In this document: in pieces, positions 7,574 through 15,894 of the stretch
How positions within the stretch are numbered: position 1 is the first letter of the stretch
How the letters are laid out: every line of letters starts with the position of its first letter
Source of the DNA: Chloroflexaceae bacterium
Lineage (GTDB): Bacteria; Chloroflexota; Chloroflexia; Chloroflexales; Chloroflexaceae
Length of the DNA: 64,000 nucleotides
Direction of reading: 5' to 3'
Assembly (NCBI GenBank): GCA_025057155.1
Contig: JANWYD010000002.1
Coordinates: 1 to 64,000 of the forward strand
Position numbers and translations under genes: made by a program
Notes under the pieces: model-generated
What the model was told of the DNA's origin: nothing
The model's database searches: none
What the model saw: only the letters and a program-made list of their open reading frames with translations

Positions 7574-7924
7574 TTACACCTTGTCGAGCGCCTGCAACAC
7601 GTCCTCCAGCGCGTCCACTCCGCCCTGGTTGTAGGCGACCCACTGGATGGCCGGGCGCTCGCGGGCCTGCTGCGCCCGCAGCGCCTCCTGCCACGTGGCA
7701 AGATCCTGCGCGACCAGCGCCCGGATGTCTTCACCCGCTGCCTCCCTGAGCCGCCGCCGGAGGGTGTTCAACGCCACCAGCCGCCCCTCGTCGTATTTCA
7801 TACCCCCGGTCACGCGACCGTCCTGTTGCAACCGGCAGACATTCGTGCCGCCAGTCTGGTCCATCAACGAACGTTCCGCTGCCGCAATGCGCTGATCAAG
7901 CAGGTGGACGATTTCCTGGTCCAT
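7574..7924 (-). CDS. Hypothetical protein
   Basis: A 116-residue soluble, largely helical protein with a good GGAGG before its ATG. It has two charged helices (MDQEIVHLLDQRIAAAERSL and the segment around LNTLRRRLREAAGEDIRALV). One cysteine at about 30. No recognised domain. It lies alone between the tRNA-Glu terminator and a 290-base gap in which I see only weak traces of the GGGTTTCC palindrome repeat. Confidence 0.6.
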   Translation of the reverse strand: MDQEIVHLLDQRIAAAERSLMDQTGGTNVCRLQQDGRVTGGMKYDEGRLVALNTLRRRLREAAGEDIRALVAQDLATWQEALRAQQARERPAIQWVAYNQGGVDALEDVLQALDKV

Positions 7925-8216
7925 ATGGCCTCCATTGTGTACCCATCAAGAAGCGGGAGAGCCAGGCCATTCGGGAAACCCGCTGTCCGGAAAAGCCGGC
8001 GCCGGCGCCGGGGTCCCATAGTCAATTCCCTTGCTATTCCCCGACGAGAACAGGTCAATCCTGGTCGCCCTTAGTTTACCGCAGATGTCTGCGAAAGAAC
8101 CGGGTTTCCTCTCGTGGCGTGCGGAACAGGCGTATCTCCAACGCCCCGCCAACGGTTCACTGCATGCTATGCAGCGTGCACTGCCCGTTGTCGAGCGTGA
8201 ATGAGAGGAAACGGCC

Positions 8217-9461
8217 ATGCTCTGTCGCCACTCGCTCATCCTGACCCTGGTCGCTGCAATACTCGCGGCGTTTGCTCCCGCCCCCCTTGCCCGCGCGCAG
8301 ACGGCGCGGCCGGCGCTGCCGGTGCTCGAGGCTGGCGATCACGTGGTTGAGGAGCCGTTCCGCAGCTTCATTCTGGCCCACGGCGGCCTGGAGTGGTCGG
8401 GCCAACCGCTGAGCGCCGCATTCTACGATGCTGAAGCTCACGCCTATGTGCAGTACTTCACCTACGTGCGCCTGGAGCGCCGGGGCGACAGGGTGGAACT
8501 GGCCAGCCTGGGACGCCTGTATACGGCTGATCGCCAGGACGAGACGCCGTTTCGCCCGGTGGCGCCTGCCGCCCTTGATGCTTCCGAGCGCGTCTTCATC
8601 GCCGCGACGGGGCATACCCTGGGCGGCGCCTTCGCCTGGTACCACGGTCAACATGGCGGCGCCGCCCTGCTCGGGCATCCGATCTCAGAGGAGTTTTACG
8701 AAACGCAGCCCGATGGTTCGCGACTGCTAGTGCAGTACTTCGAACGCATGCGTCTGAGCTACCATCCGGAGCATGCCGGCAGCGATAAGGAGGTGCAGCG
8801 AGCGCCCCTGGGGGCCTGGCTGGTCGAAGCCATGGCCCCCGCCGCAGCTCTTGCCCCCCAATCATTGAAGGTGCTGGCCAGCGCCAGTATGCGCTACCAC
8901 GCCGGGAGCGGCAGCGGCGCCAACATTGAACTGGCCGCCGCGCGCCTCAACGGAGCCATCCTCGCTCCCGGAACGGAGCTTTCCTTCCTGCGGACCCTGG
9001 GAGGCATCTCTGCCGCCCGCGGTTTCCGGCCCGGTCCAGGCATTGTGGGTGGTCAGGTGGTGGAGAACATAGTTGGCGGCGGGGTCTGTATTGTGGCAAC
9101 GTTGCTCTACCGCGCGGCCTGGGAAGCCGGCTTGCCGGTCACCGAACGGCGCGGGCATAGCCGCTGGCTGGCCACGTTTGCCGACCGGCCCGGCCTCGAT
9201 GCGGCTGTGGCCGACCCCGGTCTGGATCTGCGCATTCGCAACGATACCGGCGCGCCGCTGTACCTGGTCGTCACGGCGCGCGGCGGCAACGTGACGCTGA
9301 GTCTCTGGGGACGCGGCGATGGCCGCGCGGTAACGCTCGGCGCGCCGCAGGTGAGCCGGGGCGCGTCGCTGACAGTGCTTAACACGCGGGTTGTTCGCGC
9401 AGGCAGCGGAGCGTTGTTGCGAAGCGAGCGTGTGGTAACGATGTACCGCCTGGCCGGGTAG
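8217..9461 (+). CDS. Secreted VanW-family protein
   Basis: A 414-residue exported protein. A signal peptide covers 1-28 with likely cleavage after ARA. Residues 29-190 hold a domain with repeated YVQYFTYVRLERR / LVQYFERMRLSYH segments of the kind that often precedes VanW domains in Chloroflexota. The VanW core is C-terminal: GTELSFLRTLGGISAARGF, then GGQVVENIVGGGVC near 285, then RRGHSRW and DAAVADPGLDLRIRNDTG. VanW proteins lie in or outside the envelope; the family takes its name from vancomycin clusters but the activity is unsettled. In this copy the usual CQVSTTLY is CIVATLLY, so the Gln-Val-Ser triad is altered. Start supported by GAGAGGA. Confidence 0.8.
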   Translation: MLCRHSLILTLVAAILAAFAPAPLARAQTARPALPVLEAGDHVVEEPFRSFILAHGGLEWSGQPLSAAFYDAEAHAYVQYFTYVRLERRGDRVELASLGRLYTADRQDETPFRPVAPAALDASERVFIAATGHTLGGAFAWYHGQHGGAALLGHPISEEFYETQPDGSRLLVQYFERMRLSYHPEHAGSDKEVQRAPLGAWLVEAMAPAAALAPQSLKVLASASMRYHAGSGSGANIELAAARLNGAILAPGTELSFLRTLGGISAARGFRPGPGIVGGQVVENIVGGGVCIVATLLYRAAWEAGLPVTERRGHSRWLATFADRPGLDAAVADPGLDLRIRNDTGAPLYLVVTARGGNVTLSLWGRGDGRAVTLGAPQVSRGASLTVLNTRVVRAGSGALLRSERVVTMYRLAG

Positions 9462-9574
9462 AAGGCGCGAGGGCGTCCCTCCAGGGGACGCGGGCCGGCG
9501 AGTCTTCTCTGCAATCGCTTCGGCTCCTCCCAACAGCGCCTTACAGGGCCGCGCGGCGAAACCGGGTCCGAGAG

Positions 9575-9695
9575 ATCGTGTTCGTATCTACCGGACACGT
9601 TCGCGCTGCAGAGGGCGTGGAGGGGCGTAGAGAGCTTCACGAAGCTCGCCTCTACGTTAATCTGCGTGCTCTGCGGTCAATCTGAATACGCAGGT
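9575..9695. repeat. Interspersed ~110 bp repeat (GCAGAGGGCG family), copy 1
   Basis: A region starting TATCTACCGGACACGTTCG and ending CTCTGCGGTCAATCTGAA that is clearly related to 45870-45975, with an internal palindrome around the AAGCTTCACGAAGCTC-type centre. A shorter relative is at 19410-19480. No coding content. The remaining bases of this 370-base gap hold only the greA terminator. Confidence 0.65.
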
Positions 9696-9699
9696 CCGA

Positions 9700-9735
9700 G
9701 AAAAAAAGCCCCACCTCTCGCGCAGAGAGGTGGGG
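9700..9735 (-). terminator. Rho-independent terminator of greA
   Basis: CCCCACCTCTC / GAGAGGTGGGG stem (9709-9735) read on the minus strand into seven T. It lies 100 bases after the greA stop codon. Confidence 0.85.
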
Positions 9736-9835
9736 AAGCATGGGCAGACACCAGCAGGCCGCGCCGGCCATAACTTCAGCCGTGGTCTCCAGTTTTGTGC
9801 AGCGCCCGGCGCGTGCAGCGGATATCCCCGCCTGT

Positions 9836-10309
9836 CTACTGCACCTTTACGATGGTCAGTTTCATCACTCCGGAGGGGGTTTGCACCGTCACCTTCTGGC
9901 GCGGGCGTTTGCCCAGGATAGCAGCGCCGATCGGCGACTCATTGGAGATGCGACCCTGACGGGGATTGGCCTCGGCGCTCCCGACGATCATCCAGGTCTC
10001 CTCTTCACCATCTTCGTCAAAACGCACGGTGACGGAGGAGCCGACACGAACCTCGCCATTGCTGCTCTGCTCGTCATCAATAATCTGGGCGCGCGAGAGA
10101 AGGCTCTTCAGTTCGCGGATGCGCCCCTCAAGCAGGGCCTGCGCCTTTTTGGCATCCTCATACTCGCCGCTCTCGGAGATGTCGCCTAGTTCCTTGGCAG
10201 CGGCGATGCGCTCTGCAACATGTTTACGCTCAACTGTCTGGAGGTGCTCGAGTTCAGCCTCGAGCTTGGCGCGGCCCTCACGTGTGAGGTACGTCGTCTT
10301 GTCTGTCAT
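9836..10309 (-). CDS. greA: Transcription elongation factor GreA
   Basis: A 157-residue RNA polymerase cofactor that rescues backtracked complexes by stimulating transcript cleavage in the secondary channel. The N-terminal coiled coil (1-75) carries the acidic tip GDISESGEYEDAK, whose D and E residues position the catalytic metal. The C-terminal FKBP-like domain includes NGEVRVGSSVTVRF and RISNESPIGAAILGKRPRQK. Length is standard. It is monocistronic with its own promoter and terminator. Confidence 0.97.
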   Translation of the reverse strand: MTDKTTYLTREGRAKLEAELEHLQTVERKHVAERIAAAKELGDISESGEYEDAKKAQALLEGRIRELKSLLSRAQIIDDEQSSNGEVRVGSSVTVRFDEDGEEETWMIVGSAEANPRQGRISNESPIGAAILGKRPRQKVTVQTPSGVMKLTIVKVQ

Positions 10310-10483
10310 TGTGTGGCTGCCTCTGTGCTGTCCAATCGCCGTGGGAGCTACAGCGTGGAAGGGCCGCAGAAGGTGCGAACCCTGCTCCAGGCGACGAAAA
10401 GAAGAAACCGAGAGCGTGGCTCTCAGTCAGATCAACGGTAGCAGTCCCCGTCGGCTGCTCACTTTTTTACCGTTGACACAACG

Positions 10484-10512
10484 ATTATAGCGGATGACGC
10501 ATCAGTTGTAAA
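10484..10512 (-). promoter_or_regulatory. Promoter of greA
   Basis: TTTACA (10507-10512), 17-base spacer, perfect TATAAT (10484-10489) on the minus strand, giving a leader of about 165 bases. Confidence 0.7.
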
Positions 10513-10517
10513 GAACC

Positions 10518-10546
10518 TTGACGAATGTGCGCCGATACGCTACGAT
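10518..10546 (+). promoter_or_regulatory. Promoter of the phosphohexomutase operon
   Basis: TTGACG (10518-10523), 17-base spacer, TACGAT (10541-10546). It is divergent from, and nearly back-to-back with, the greA promoter. It rules out an upstream in-frame ATG at 10525 as the start of the mutase gene. Confidence 0.65.
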
Positions 10547-10578
10547 CACCCTCAGTCATCGGCTCCCAGGAGTGCGCC

Positions 10579-11958
10579 ATGGGCGTACCGCTGAACCCCA
10601 CGATCTTTCGCGCCTACGACATCCGCGGCGTTGTTGGCAGCGATCTGGACGCATCGATCTACGTCCGTCTCGGGCAGGCTGTGGGGGCCTATTTCGGTGA
10701 TCAGGGCCTGCGGCGCGTGGTGGTCGCGCGCGATGCGCGGCTGAGTTCGCCGCAGTTTCAGGCGGCCTTGATCGAGGGTCTCCGCGCTACGGGCTGCGAC
10801 GTGGTTGACATCGGGCAGGCGCCAACGCCGGTGATGTATTTCGCGGTCGAGCACCTCGGCGCCGACGGGGGAGCGATTGTTTCCGCCAGCCACAATCCTC
10901 CCGAGTTCAACGGACTCAAGTTGCGCCGCGCGCATCCACGCTACGGGAGTGAGCCGTTGAGCAGCGAGGAGATCCAGGCGCTTGGACGTATCGCGCTGGC
11001 CGGCAGGTTTCCCGACGGGGCCGGGAGTCTGAGCCAGGTTGACGTGAGCGCGGCCTATGTGGAGAGCATCGCCAGGGTGTTGCCCTTCAGCGGGCGGCGG
11101 CCACGGGTGGTGCTTGATGCTGGCAACGGTGTCGCCGGGCCGATCAGTCTGCGCCTCTACGAAGCGCTCGGATTGGAAGTCGTGCCGCTGTTCATCGAAC
11201 CCGACGGCGCTTTTCCCAACCATCATCCCGATCCGCTCAAGGCGGAGAACCTCCAGCACCTGATCGCCGCCGTGCGCGCCCACCAGGCCGATCTGGGCAT
11301 AGGCCTCGATGGTGATGGCGATCGCCTCGGGGTGGTTGACCGCGATGGCGCGATTGTGTTTGCCGACCGCTACCTGATCGCCCTGGCGGCCTACATCCTC
11401 GGCCGACAACGCGGGCCGGTCGTTTTTGACGTGAAGTGCAGCGCCGTGCTGCCTCGCGCCATCGCGGACCTCGGCGGCACGCCGGTGATGTGGAAGACCG
11501 GCTACCCCAATCTCTCAGCAAAGATGCGCGAGACCGGCGCCGTGCTCGGTGGCGAGCTTAGCGGGCACGTTATCTTCCCTGTCCCGCGCCATTTCTATGA
11601 TGATGGCGCCTTCGCCGGCGCCTACCTCCTCTATGCCCTGGCCAGCCTGGGGACGACCCTCACCGAGGTGCTGGCGCCCTACCCCCAGTTGCCCTCCCTC
11701 GATGAGGGCCGTATCCCCTTCCCGGAGGAGCTCAAGTTCCAGGCCATCGAGTACGTGCGCGAACGGTTCAGCGCTACGTACCAGGTGATTGATGTTGACG
11801 GCGTCCGCGTTGACTTTGGCGACGGCTGGGGGCTGCTCCGCGCCTCGAATACCGAGCCCGCCCTGACCAATCGCTTTGAGGCCCAGACCATGGAGCGCGC
11901 GCTGGCCATTCGCGACCTGATGATGGGCGCAGTGGAAGAGTTCCGAAGGCGCATATGA
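10579..11958 (+). CDS. Phosphomannomutase/phosphoglucomutase
   Basis: A 459-residue alpha-D-phosphohexomutase that interconverts hexose 1- and 6-phosphates (Man or Glc) for sugar nucleotide and glycan synthesis. All four family landmarks are intact: the phosphoserine loop IVSASHNPPEFNG with Ser104, the metal loop LDGDGDR near 240, the sugar-binding GELSGH near 325, and the phosphate-binding RASNTEP near 425. The start at 10579 has AGGAG at good distance. Its stop overlaps the start of the next gene (ATGA), which encodes a degenerate paralogue. Sugar preference cannot be read from sequence. Confidence 0.93.
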   Translation: MGVPLNPTIFRAYDIRGVVGSDLDASIYVRLGQAVGAYFGDQGLRRVVVARDARLSSPQFQAALIEGLRATGCDVVDIGQAPTPVMYFAVEHLGADGGAIVSASHNPPEFNGLKLRRAHPRYGSEPLSSEEIQALGRIALAGRFPDGAGSLSQVDVSAAYVESIARVLPFSGRRPRVVLDAGNGVAGPISLRLYEALGLEVVPLFIEPDGAFPNHHPDPLKAENLQHLIAAVRAHQADLGIGLDGDGDRLGVVDRDGAIVFADRYLIALAAYILGRQRGPVVFDVKCSAVLPRAIADLGGTPVMWKTGYPNLSAKMRETGAVLGGELSGHVIFPVPRHFYDDGAFAGAYLLYALASLGTTLTEVLAPYPQLPSLDEGRIPFPEELKFQAIEYVRERFSATYQVIDVDGVRVDFGDGWGLLRASNTEPALTNRFEAQTMERALAIRDLMMGAVEEFRRRI

Positions 11959-13094
11959 GTGTTCGCTATCGGCCCTACGCCCAGGTCTGGGCAGCGGTGG
12001 TGGCTGCCGATTTTACGCTCGATCAGGTGCGCCGACGCGGCGTGGGCCTCGCCAGGCAGCTTGTCGAACGCGGGCTGAGCTGTCTGGTCGCCTACGATAC
12101 GCGCTTTATGGGCGGTCTTTTCGCCCGTGATCTGGTGGCCCTGCTGCAAACGCACGGCGTCCGCGCTTCGCTGGCCGCCGCCCCGGTCCCGCTGCCGGCC
12201 GTGTATCACGCCCTCGATCAGCGCGTCGCTGATACGGCTCTGTGCGTCTCTGCCGGCAACCAGAGCTACTATATCAACGGCTTGATGCTCCTTGCCGACA
12301 CCGCCGGTCTCTCGCTCGAACCCGTGGATGCAGCCCCGCCGGCCACAGTGTTCCCGCCGACGGTCGAGCCGCCTGTCGAACAGATCGTGGACGTGCGCAA
12401 GGTGTACCTCAAGGCGCTGCGTGATGCAGTTGAGATTGATCTCATTCGCAGGACGTCCCTGACCATCTTTGTTGATGCAATGAACGGCCCCGGCGCCGGC
12501 ATCTTTCCGGCCCTGCTCGGCGAGAACGGGCAGACTCGGGCGATTGAAATCAACCGTGAACCTGATCCGCTGTTCGCCCGTGTGCCTCCCACGCCGGTTG
12601 AGCATAACCTCAGCCGGCTCAAAAAGCTGGTGCGTGAGAGTGACTCGCATCTCGGTCTGGCCATCTCTGCCGATGGCACCGCGATGGCCCTGGTAGACAA
12701 GCACGGCGAGCAACTCGACCCGGCCGAGACGGGGATGCTGCTCGCCGCCTATCTGGCGCGCCAGCATCGCCAGCGTGGAACAGTCATCATTCCGGCGCCC
12801 GCCGCCGGGACGCCGCTCGCCGGTCCGGCTAATCTGACCGCCTGGGAAGACGCGACCGGCCTGAAGATAGAGATCGCTGCCGACCCGGAAGCCCACCTCG
12901 CGAAACTCCTGACTCGTGATCGCACGGCGCCCGTCCTAGTCGTGACCGCCGATGGGCAGTTCACCCTCGGACGTTATGCCCGGTACCCTGATGGCATCCT
13001 GGCGGGCTTGCTCTGCGCCGAGATGGTCGCCCGGAGCAGCGGCAATCTGCGCGAGTTGATCGATGCTCAGCGGAAGCAGTTGCTCCAGACCTGA
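11955..13094 (+). CDS. Degenerate phosphohexomutase-like protein (probable pseudoenzyme)
   Basis: A 379-residue protein whose fold follows the mutase encoded just upstream (VAYDTRFMGG for the N-terminal strand, FVDAMNGPGAGIFPALL for domain 2), but the catalytic parts are gone. The phosphoserine loop SASHNP is replaced by CVSAGNQSYYING, the metal loop DGDGDR by ISADGTAMALVD, and the C-terminal phosphate-binding domain is much shortened. Translation is coupled to the active gene by an ATGA overlap. A regulatory or scaffold role beside the true mutase is my inference; it could also be an enzyme with changed chemistry. It is not a decaying gene, since the frame is intact. Confidence 0.7.
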   Translation: MSVRYRPYAQVWAAVVAADFTLDQVRRRGVGLARQLVERGLSCLVAYDTRFMGGLFARDLVALLQTHGVRASLAAAPVPLPAVYHALDQRVADTALCVSAGNQSYYINGLMLLADTAGLSLEPVDAAPPATVFPPTVEPPVEQIVDVRKVYLKALRDAVEIDLIRRTSLTIFVDAMNGPGAGIFPALLGENGQTRAIEINREPDPLFARVPPTPVEHNLSRLKKLVRESDSHLGLAISADGTAMALVDKHGEQLDPAETGMLLAAYLARQHRQRGTVIIPAPAAGTPLAGPANLTAWEDATGLKIEIAADPEAHLAKLLTRDRTAPVLVVTADGQFTLGRYARYPDGILAGLLCAEMVARSSGNLRELIDAQRKQLLQT

Positions 13095-13147
13095 CGCTAT
13101 GGTCATCCGTCCTCAGGCGCATACCCCTCATCACCCTTCACAACCAT

Positions 13148-14329
13148 ATGCAATCAGTCACCCGTCGCCTCTCTTCCCTGAGTCATCTTACCTGGCCACT
13201 CGCGTTCATATTTGTCGGCGTTGTGTTGCTTTCGCTAGGCGTGGCCTACCTGTTCATCCATATCTATCGGACGGTTGAAGGCTTGCCCCCTTTTGTGTCT
13301 ATATTAACTCTCCAGTTCCTCCCTCGCCCGCTACGGGGCGTGCTCCTGATGCTGGCGGGGCTGGGCGTGCTGGTCTTTGGGATCTGGCGCCTGAGCGGGG
13401 TCGTGGTCATCCCTATTCCTGATCCGCCAACCGAAGGCGGTGATGACCTGGTGCTCGGCTACCGGCGCGACACTCCTCCGAACATTACCGTGCTGTCAGG
13501 TGGTCCGGGGCTGCTGGTGCTCAGCGCGATAGGAGATCAGGTGCGCCGGATGACATGTATTGTGCCGGTGCAGGACCCGGTTGAGTACTATTACCGGGCC
13601 GCCAGTCTCTTCAATATGCAGAACGTGTACTACGTCGTGCCCACTCCCGAGCCGATCGGGGTCATCGCCGAACTCGACGATGGCACTCGCATGGACGTGC
13701 GGCGGCTCAACCTGGACCCGACCATTGCCGAGCGGCATGTGGAGCGACTGTTCCTCGAATACGACGGCGCTGAACCGCCCCGCATCACCCGGCTGGCCGC
13801 GGAGGCCATTCGTGATGCCGATGCGATCGTGCTGGGGCCAGGCAGCCTCTTCGAGAGCATTCTGCCCAACCTGTTGATTGATGAACTGCGCGAAGCGATT
13901 GCCAGGAGCCCGGCGCGAAAGATCTACGTCTGTAACCTCATGACTGAACCCGGCCGCACTACCGGGTTCGGGGTCGCCGAGCATATTGCGGCGATAAAAC
14001 GCTTTGGCGGCTTCGCCCCCGATTATGTGCTGGTGAATGCCCAGCGCATTGACCCGGAGATCTACCAGCTCTACGCGGCGGCAAACCAGTCGCCCGTCTA
14101 CCTTGACCCTGAGGAGTACGAAGAGACCACTCTGTTGCCCGGAGGCAAAGTCACCCAGCAACAGGTAATGATCGAGGGTAGCGTGGTTATTGAAGCCGAC
14201 CTGGCTTCATCGGTGATTCAATATACTGCCTCGCTCAGCAATCCGACCGAGAGTCGCGCCGTGCGCGTGCTGCGCCACGACAGTCAGAAACTCGGCCAGG
14301 CTATTCTGGAGTTGATCCGGCGAACGTAA
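13148..14329 (+). CDS. Membrane-anchored YvcK/CofD-like protein
   Basis: A 393-residue protein with two transmembrane helices (about 16-39 and 62-82) and a cytosolic domain related to YvcK (the CofD/gluconeogenesis-factor superfamily, UDP-sugar binding proteins that control cell-wall and carbon balance). Supporting segments are ADAIVLGPGSLFESILPNLL, KIYVCNLMTEPGRTTGF and the spaced PDYVLVNAQRIDPEIYQLY. The N-terminal nucleotide loop is changed: GGGTG of YvcK is SGGPG (118-121), and the DDGGSSG segment is absent, replaced by QDPVEYYYRA. So binding may differ. It follows the mutase pair by 53 bases and probably belongs to that operon. Confidence 0.75.
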   Translation: MQSVTRRLSSLSHLTWPLAFIFVGVVLLSLGVAYLFIHIYRTVEGLPPFVSILTLQFLPRPLRGVLLMLAGLGVLVFGIWRLSGVVVIPIPDPPTEGGDDLVLGYRRDTPPNITVLSGGPGLLVLSAIGDQVRRMTCIVPVQDPVEYYYRAASLFNMQNVYYVVPTPEPIGVIAELDDGTRMDVRRLNLDPTIAERHVERLFLEYDGAEPPRITRLAAEAIRDADAIVLGPGSLFESILPNLLIDELREAIARSPARKIYVCNLMTEPGRTTGFGVAEHIAAIKRFGGFAPDYVLVNAQRIDPEIYQLYAAANQSPVYLDPEEYEETTLLPGGKVTQQQVMIEGSVVIEADLASSVIQYTASLSNPTESRAVRVLRHDSQKLGQAILELIRRT

Positions 14330-14556
14330 CGTAGGGCGATTGCAGATTGCCGTTTCTAGATTGCGGATTGGGCGTGGCGCCTCTAAAATACCTGTCCTTT
14401 CCCTGGCCCTTCACCTGCCGAGAGAGCGCGTCCGGCGCCTCCCTTCAGCAGGGGTTCAGGGAATGTAAGACCACGCACGTTACAGGCGCAACAGGCCCCT
14501 GCAACTCCAGTCGATGCGAGAACTTACCGAATGAACAGCACCTCCTGCCTGACGCC

Positions 14557-15885
14557 ATGACAATCATTGTTTTTGAAGACGAACTCTGGCGCAACTTCGC
14601 TGCGCTCATACAGGCCCGCCCGGTGTTCGAACTGCGCTGCGGGGCCTTTTCCACCCGCGAGCGGTCCGCTGCGGTTGCAGGCATGGCCCGGCCGCCGGAA
14701 TGTGAGGTCCTGGGACTGGGCCGGTCGTACTTGATGGGTTACTATGGGCCGAAAGAGGGGATGGCAGCGTTCCTGCGCGTGGGTGAAGCGATTGTGCTGG
14801 TCAATGGCCGCGCGCTCGATCTGAGCTGGCTGGGGCGACTGCTCGCCGAGCCGCTGAATACGGTCTACCTTGCCGGAGCGACGCTCCTCGGCGCGCGCCT
14901 TTCACCGGCGCTGGCCTCGGCGGTGCTGTACTTTCTGCGCGAGCAGGCCGCCGCTGATGCCCGCGATGAACTGCTGCGCTTCGCCCGCGCCCGCGAAATC
15001 GGCCCGGATGAACCGCCCTTGCTGCTGCGCTACCCTTGGGACATGATCACCCACTGTGGCGAGCAACTGGTGCGCGACCTGCCGGCCCTGCAGCAGCGCC
15101 TGCCGCTCTACACTGGCGATGACCCGCAGGTGGTCGTGCGCGGCGAGCACGTCTATGTCGCTCCCAGCGCGCGCCTCGACGGGCCGCTGGTGCTCGACGC
15201 TCGCGACGGGCCGGTGTTTATTGACGCTGGCGCGCATATTGAGCCGTTCAGTTTCATCCAGGGGCCGGTGTACATTGGCGCGGGCACACTGATCGCCAGC
15301 GCCCGCATCCGCGGCGAAACCGCGATTGGCCCGGTCTGCCGCGTCGGCGGCGAGGTGGAAGCCAGTATTATCCACGGCTACAGCAACAAGCACCACGATG
15401 GCTTCCTGGGCCATTCCTGGCTTGGCGAGTGGGTCAATATCGGCGCAATGACCACGAACAGCGACCTGAAAAACAACTATGGCCATATTCGCGTGGTGCT
15501 CGAAGGTCTGGGCCAGTTCGACAGCGGGCTGATCAAGCTGGGCTGCTTTCTGGCCGACCATGTCAAGCTGGGCATCGGGCTGCACCTCACGGGCGGGACG
15601 GTTGTCGGCACGGGCAGCAATGTGTTTGGTCTGCACAGCGCGCCCAAGAACGTGCCGCACTTCACCTGGGGCGGCGAAGTCTTCCGCGAGTACCGTATTG
15701 ACAGCATGATCAATGTGGCGCGCACGGTAATGGGCCGGCGCAAGCGGCAACTGGCCCCGGAGTACGAGGCCGTGCTGCGGGCGGCCTTCGAGCGTACCCG
15801 GCCCGTTCGCGGCGCGACGCCTCCCCCGACGCCCGAGAGCGAGGCGGCTCTGGCGCGCGCCGAGGCCGAGGCGCTGCGAGTGTAG
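14557..15885 (+). CDS. Alternative GlmU-like sugar nucleotidyltransferase/acyltransferase
   Basis: A 442-residue cytosolic protein. The N-terminal part (1-190) begins MTIIVFEDELWRNFAALIQA and has RPVFELRCGAFSTRER, the hallmark of the alternative GlmU family (not the classic GlmU). The C-terminal part (about 195-410) is a left-handed beta helix of hexapeptide repeats (APSARLDGPLVLDARDGPV, FIDAGAHIEPFSFI, VYIGAGTLIASARIRGETAI). NSDLKNNYGHIRV and GIGLHLTGGTVVGTGSNVFG lie near the acyl-CoA site. Likely product UDP-GlcNAc or a related nucleotide sugar. The frame is open upstream to 14347, but that part is AT-repeat and not family-like. Only 9 bases separate it from selA. Confidence 0.75.
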   Translation: MTIIVFEDELWRNFAALIQARPVFELRCGAFSTRERSAAVAGMARPPECEVLGLGRSYLMGYYGPKEGMAAFLRVGEAIVLVNGRALDLSWLGRLLAEPLNTVYLAGATLLGARLSPALASAVLYFLREQAAADARDELLRFARAREIGPDEPPLLLRYPWDMITHCGEQLVRDLPALQQRLPLYTGDDPQVVVRGEHVYVAPSARLDGPLVLDARDGPVFIDAGAHIEPFSFIQGPVYIGAGTLIASARIRGETAIGPVCRVGGEVEASIIHGYSNKHHDGFLGHSWLGEWVNIGAMTTNSDLKNNYGHIRVVLEGLGQFDSGLIKLGCFLADHVKLGIGLHLTGGTVVGTGSNVFGLHSAPKNVPHFTWGGEVFREYRIDSMINVARTVMGRRKRQLAPEYEAVLRAAFERTRPVRGATPPPTPESEAALARAEAEALRV

Positions 15886-15894
15886 GGCGCCGCG

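Noticed and set aside
14347-14556. Possible 70-codon N-terminal extension of the GlmU-like protein
   Set aside because: The extra codons come from a repeat-like intergenic region and do not resemble the family; the family start MTIIVFED is at 14557.
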